Shown here: positions 59,055-64,000 of the stretch, piece by piece
Position numbering within the stretch: the first letter of the stretch is position 1
How the letters are laid out: every line of letters begins with the position of its first letter
Origin: Dipteris shenzhenensis
Taxonomy: Eukaryota > Polypodiophyta > Polypodiopsida > Gleicheniales
Length of the DNA stretch: 64,000 nt
Reading direction: 5' to 3' (one strand)
Assembly: GCA_047967505.1 (NCBI GenBank)
Contig: CM106538.1
Notes under the pieces: generated by a model
Told to the model about the DNA's origin: nothing
The model's input: the letters and a program-made list of their open reading frames with translations, nothing else
Database searches by the model: none
Made by a program: the position numbers and the translations under genes

Positions 59055-62000
59055 TCAACCAAAGAGACACAAAGAAGTGCTGACAGACTTATCATTGGCT
59101 GGCCTCTTAGCATCCATTTCCAAATTCTGGGTGTGCTGTGGAATGGCCAGAGATAGAGACAGGGCTGCTTGCTCAGGAGGCTTCAGTGATACATCTGAAA
59201 CAGTGCCCATGGTACTAGTTGGTGAACTTTGTTGTGGCACATCAAGGAGCTGCACAAATAAAGGCAGAACTCCTTGCTTTGGTGGAGTCTTCCCTTTACC
59301 ACCGAGTGCAAGATTGAGGTCAGGTGTAATTTGGTCATTGGCATCCTCTACAGCCGGAGGAAAAAACTGCAGGCACGAAGAGGATGGCCCTGACGGAAGG
59401 TTTAAAGGGTGAAATGAGGGCTCAAAAGGATTATTTACTACAGCTGAAGGCTGGCAGTCATATTCCTCACAAGTATTCAGCGGATTAAATGCGCAATGGT
59501 GATCAAGGAACAGCTTACTAGCACTATTAGATGATTCACCTTGCTCCATGCGGCAAATACCACGAAAACCAGTAGATTCACCAAGTTCTGGAAAGCTAGC
59601 ACCCAGAGAACTTGTGAGAAAGAAATCATGATAATGACCACCACTGCTAAGATCAGTCGCTTTCTGCAAAGATTCTGATGACGGCACCACATTGTCCTCA
59701 TTTCCATCAGCCTCCATAGGACTCACATTCAAATCTGCAATACGTGTCGACCATTCCTTCGACCCATCTGTACATTCTCTGCATAATGAGCCACTACTAC
59801 TACCTTTTTGTGACAATTTGCCCGAGTTCTCTACATCACAGTCCCTATTAATTTTGTTCTCCAAAATCCTTTCAGCCTTTGGCCTTATATCACCCATTGA
59901 AACAGCAGGTGATTTTCCCTTTTGAGAAAAATTATCCTGGCTCCTGTCTCTACTTTCTTCTCTTAATTGCAACCGCCGTGAGCCACGATCAGAATCAGGA
60001 GAGTGTGAATAAGATCTTGAGCGATGATATGGCCGATAGCTGTCATGCTTGCGATCTGACATTGACACAGGTGACCGGGACCGAGACCGATCTTGGCGAC
60101 CAGCAGAAGACTGAGAAGGAGAACCTGAAGGAGGATAACAATGCCAATGCCTGCTCTCTCTATCATGTTCGGCATCAGCAAGCTCAGAATCCCGATGCTT
60201 CCCACGATCTCTTCCAAGATCCCTCCCTCTCTCCCGTTCTCTTTCCCTTTCTCTCTCTCTTCCCCCCCGTTCTCTCTCTCTCTCCTCCCTTTCTCTGTCC
60301 CCGCCTCTCTCCCTTCTGTCTCTCCCCCTCTCTCTCTCTCTCTCCCTCTCTCTCTCCCTCTCCCTTTCCCTGTCCCGCTCCCGATGTCGTCTCTGCCGCT
60401 CCCGGTCCCTTTCCCTCTCTCTTTCTCTCTCCCTCTCTCTCTCCCTATCTCTGTCCTTCTCTCTAGATGACCCTCGTCCTAGCTCTATCCTCTCCCTTTC
60501 ACGATTTCTTTCATAATTGTAGTCACGAATGACTCTTTCTTTCTCCCTGTCACGGTACCTTGTCGGTGAGCGAGAACTTGAACGAGACAGTGTCCGAGGC
60601 GTCCAAACATCCCCCCTTGGACTCGGACAGACGATCAGTGCTGGTGGAGATTGAGTCAGTGGGGGCAAATGTCTTGATGTCTCGACACTACCACGCTCTT
60701 TTCTTGGCAATTGCTGTAAAGAATTGTTTGATTTTGAAATACTCACAGTTATGACTTCAGTATGAATATCACCCTGAAAATTACAGACAGAATATATAAA
60801 AATAAGAAAATTATCCCTCAACATCTAAGTCAAGTCTAAAGAATATGTTAAGCAGCATAAAAGTTTTACCTCTTCCCCAAGCTTGCTCACAGAAACTTGT
60901 TGCTGAGTAGCACCGCCAAATCCAGGAGGTGAACCCACCCCTCTTGCGTCCTCTCTTCTTGAGGAACCAACTTTTAAGCTATGAGTTTCCATGTCAGGCA
61001 AGACATCCACTGTCCCAGACCCAAGTACAGCAGCTTTTACTGGAATAGAGACTTGTTCTCTGTCATCATGATGCTTGAAGCTTTCCTTTACCAAAGCCTG
61101 TATGGCTTGTGAGGGAGCCTGAAATGCTTGCTGGCATGATGGCTCTTCAGAAAGAGTACCTCGCAATTCAGGATGGGCATGTGGAACAGTAACACTCGCA
61201 AGGACACGAAGGCCTGCACAAGAGTCTCGTCTTCCACAGTCCTTTCCTGCTGTGACTGACACATTGACTTTTTTGTCTCCCACCGTATCAATTTGCATGT
61301 CCTCCCCTCCAGCCCAGGAGTGAACTGCTGGCAGCTGCACCGATTTAGATTCAATACAGCTTTCCAATTGCTTACAACTACCTGCAATATGAGCTGAAAC
61401 CACGCGACTGGCAGGAGGCTTTCTGTCTCGGAAAACTGCCCAAAGAAACATGAAATTGTTCCAACCTTCCAGAGCAACAGGAAAATTTCAGGAATAGTCT
61501 TAACTTAATGTCATCTCTCTCCCTCCCTCTCTTGCATCAAATCGCCGGTCACGAGTGCATAAATTGTGACCATACGATATAACCAGCTTCTGGTAAGGAA
61601 TTAGAAGACCTCACTAACAACTTCTTTCACTGACGGAAAATTCATGCAATCACCAAAGAACATTCATGGTACATACAAGACATCATCATTAAAGAAAGTG
61701 CACCATTAGCCAGCATATAATAAAGTGCAAACAACAAAACAATTTATGGCAACCAATAAAAAAAGACGAGCACCTCAATATTATTACGAATATAAATCCA
61801 TTACAAAAATTTTTACTTGTGCAGCAAGTCATTGTAAACAAAATCACACTCCAAGATAACCAGCAACTGATTACCAAAACTGGATTGAACTTTTTCTGTG
61901 AATCAGGGATGTGAATTAACGGCCGGATACAAAAACCTGCTCTGAGCTGTCAATTTCCCCAGATTTTAACATTCAGAAACCGGCAATCAATCCAGGTTCC

Positions 62001-64000
62001 AAACCCCATGCCTAATCTGTAAACTCCCCAGATTTCAAATCTGGCATTAAGCGGCTCTTCACCCAAACCCTCAATCCCGAGCATAGAATCCAAATCCGGA
62101 TTCCAAAACGACTCTGTACTCACCTTTCAGCATCTGAAACCAATATCCAGCACTGATATCTCGGGCACCGATATCCAGCACTGATATCTGCATCCAGAAC
62201 CTATATCAGGCACTCATATATAGTCCTGGCACCGTTATCTGCATCCAGAATTAATACCGGCGCTAATATTGATAACTGGATCCGGCACTGATATCTGCAA
62301 TAACCTCCACACGACCGTAACAACCACAACATGTCGGTGGCTCACTCCTAGCAACCCTTGATGCCTGGGACTTGCTTTCGGTCGACTACAACCACATGTC
62401 GGTGGCTCACTCCTAACACTCCCTTGATGCCTGGGAATTGCTATCAGTCGACTATTCTTGGTCACAAACCAGCTCCCGGCCACCGGTGACCAGATTCCCT
62501 CACAAGAAAAATCCTACCCCTACTCGATAGAAATTTAATCCCCCCTTGACTTCCACATCTGCCTACTCATCACAATATACCCTTCAAGAACTGATATTTG
62601 CATGTAAACGCATACTTAGCTGCAGGTACACAATTTTCTCAGATGCCAAAACCTACAAAGTTGAAAAGTGTTTCACATTCACACTCGAAACGTGTTCCCA
62701 CACCACCGCATAGACTTCATAAGACTACCATATGCCCAATTGATAACTTTGAAATTATAGAAAATTGAAGGTTAGAAAGAAAGAGGGGGTGGGGGGAGAC
62801 GTTAGAGAATATCAAAAGCAGGGAAAAAAAGAAATTCTAATCAAAAGGACAGTTAATACTCAAGCGTAAGCTTCCCTCTGGGTTTCAAAAGACTGCAGAA
62901 TCCCTTGAGCAGACATCAAATGGCGACAAACAAAGGAATTGCCACAAAATTAAAGGAAACCCCAAAGAAATCTCCCCAAAAACGAAGTCTCACCCTGCCA
63001 GCTTTTCTCTCCTCTCCTCTCCTTCAGACAACCCAGAAAATGTGCATGCCAAAAAAAAAATGAAAAAGAACAAACAAGGCTATTATGAATCTTGCAGCTT
63101 TCAGGCTTCCACCATGAAAAGCCACTGCTATCCCCATTTAGGTGAATGTAAAACAGGCCTCAAATTGAATGACTACTTTGATTTACTTACACTGAGAAGC
63201 AGGAGGCAACAAGTTGGAGGCAAAGATTAGAAGCTCTGCATCTTCAATATAGCTCTTCAAAGCTAGGTTGTACTTCATCAGCCGCTCCACCAGCGGTTTA
63301 TAGGAGCGCTCATAGCTGAAGACATGAAAGCTTTTTATTAGAAGTATGATAAAGGGGCCAAAGAGGAAGAAAATATTACATATACTGCTCAGTTCATGTT
63401 GCTTCTCCAGAGGCAAACGATGATCCACCTATCAGCACATTCCAACGGGCACACTTAACAAATGCAAAACAATAGTACAAGCGGACATTACAACTGCAAG
63501 AGGCTATCAAATGCACACATCACAACCTCTTTCAACTAGAAGGATTGTGTAGAGGCACATTTTATCACTTTCACAAGAAACACTGAAACAATCCAAGAAA
63601 TCATCTTCCTACAGTACCTGGCTGGTTAGACAACTGACCACTGTAAGTAGGAAGAATTGCACAATCAATAGCCTGAAAAGAGTCTCCAATCTTTGTAACC
63701 GTTACACTCACCTTTCTTTGTCTTTGGCAAAGAAGTAAAGAGCAATGTTCTCATTATTAGGCGGACTTTTTTGGAACTGAAGAGGCCACGAGTTGTATTC
63801 ACTGCCCCGGGGAAGTTCTTCAAGATGTAATGGAGACTGCAACTTCTTTGCAACCTCACGAACTTTAATCAATGCTTTGTTTGAAGGATGTGCTTGTAAT
63901 CCATGAAAATTTGTATGTGAATGCCCTCTTGAAATGACTTCAAAGGTACCCCTGTCATCACATGAGGCTTTAATCTCTCTCTCTCTCTCTCTCTCTCTCT
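59055..64000 (-). CDS. AIPP2/PAIPP2-like PHD-family protein, 3' half (partial)
   Basis: Nuclear chromatin protein. Its Arabidopsis relatives AIPP2/PAIPP2 join BAH-domain readers and CPL2 in gene silencing. Minus-strand exons: at least 63990-63712, then 63315-63191, 61465-60870 and 60773-59055, with GT-AG borders and matching phases. The first three encode the AIPP2-type SPOC-like domain: GTFEVISRG, GLQAHPSNKAL, LEELPRGS, NNENIALYFFAKDKE, SYERSYKPLVERLMKYNLAL, AELLIFASNLLPPASQ, CWNNFMFLWAVFRDRK. Exon 4 adds an SR-like segment, about 90 residues of RE/RD repeats encoded by (CT)n-type DNA, and the family's tail (PDLNLALGG, GVLPLFVQ, ALSLSLAIP, STSLCLFG stop). The PHD finger should lie beyond the right edge. 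No frameshift was seen. Confidence 0.85.
60215..60470 (-). repeat. Coding (GA)n-derived RE/RD repeat
   Basis: Imperfect CT-rich (plus strand) tract that stays in frame in exon 4 and encodes alternating Arg-Glu and Arg-Asp. Interruptions such as CCCCCCGTTC keep it from being a pure microsatellite. Confidence 0.9.
62120..62460. repeat. Two minisatellites in the long intron of the PHD-family gene
   Basis: 62140-62300 repeats (A)TATCxxCATCCAG / GGCACTGATATCTGC-like units. 62323-62460 holds two copies of an ~66-bp unit (CCACATGTCGGTGGCTCACT, then TTGATGCCTGGGA, then GTCGACTA). The host intron runs 63190-61466. Confidence 0.85.
63974..64000. repeat. (CT)n microsatellite at window edge
   Basis: At least 13 CT units. 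On the minus strand the SPOC exon frame reads RERERE here, so it is either coding or just upstream of the exon. Confidence 0.9.

Noticed and set aside
59077-60470. Plus-strand ORFs (111, 195 and 109 codons) opposite the PHD-family gene
   Set aside because: Antisense shadows of exon 4; poly-SPSL from the RE/RD tract.

Overview
This window looks like a repeat-rich nuclear genome of a land plant. The evidence is spliceosomal introns with GT-AG borders, a plant-type tetraspanin, an AIPP2-type PHD-family gene, degenerate TTTAGGG-like telomeric tracts, and plant transposon families (CACTA, MULE, copia, zf-RVT LINEs). Only two probable host genes are visible in 64 kb. The tetraspanin is cut into 11 small exons, and there is a Penelope-like reverse transcriptase. 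Both hint at a large-genomed non-flowering plant (fern, lycophyte or similar), but I cannot fix the lineage.

Layout. 1-4450: a decayed LINE, split by a 2.0-kb non-autonomous copia-type LTR element with a perfect 5-bp target duplication. 6656-8795 (+): an intact 11-exon tetraspanin gene. 8800-18500: non-coding DNA with microsatellites, a 1.08-kb tandem duplication with foldbacks, a 57-bp tandem repeat and a copia reverse transcriptase relic. 18586-21131 (-): a broken MULE transposase. 21503-22200 (+) and 26770-28340 (-): inverted fragments of one Penelope-like reverse transcriptase, with a 5'-truncated LINE (22227-23944, -) between them.

29232-40840: a complete CACTA transposon of 11,609 bp flanked by AAC/AAC, and the highlight of the window. 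It has two divergent genes, a Tnp1/Transposase_24-like gene (-) and an uninterrupted 8-exon, 1143-codon Tnp2 transposase (+). It carries clusters of the perfect 16-bp palindrome GTCGCTATATAGCGAC at both ends and again between the two divergent genes. A 3.5-kb array made almost wholly of nested palindromes (GCATAAGC / GAGCTTATGCGGAAA units) appears to lie in a 5'-UTR intron of the Tnp1-like gene.

40841-58900: continuation of the ORF the CACTA landed in, a pair of ~770-bp direct repeats flanking an ABCG-transporter first-exon fragment, several tandem repeats, an interstitial telomere-like tract, an unrecognised decayed ORF (51.5-52.9 kb) and a BAHD acyltransferase pseudogene. 59055-64000 (-): the 3' half of an AIPP2/PAIPP2-like PHD-family gene (SPOC-like domain, then an RE/RD-rich region, then the typical LALG/TSLxLFG tail), running off the right edge.

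The host genes are unrelated to each other. The transposon genes do form a system: Tnp2 as catalytic transposase, and the Tnp1-like product as probable binder of the 16-bp palindromes at the ends and at the shared promoter.
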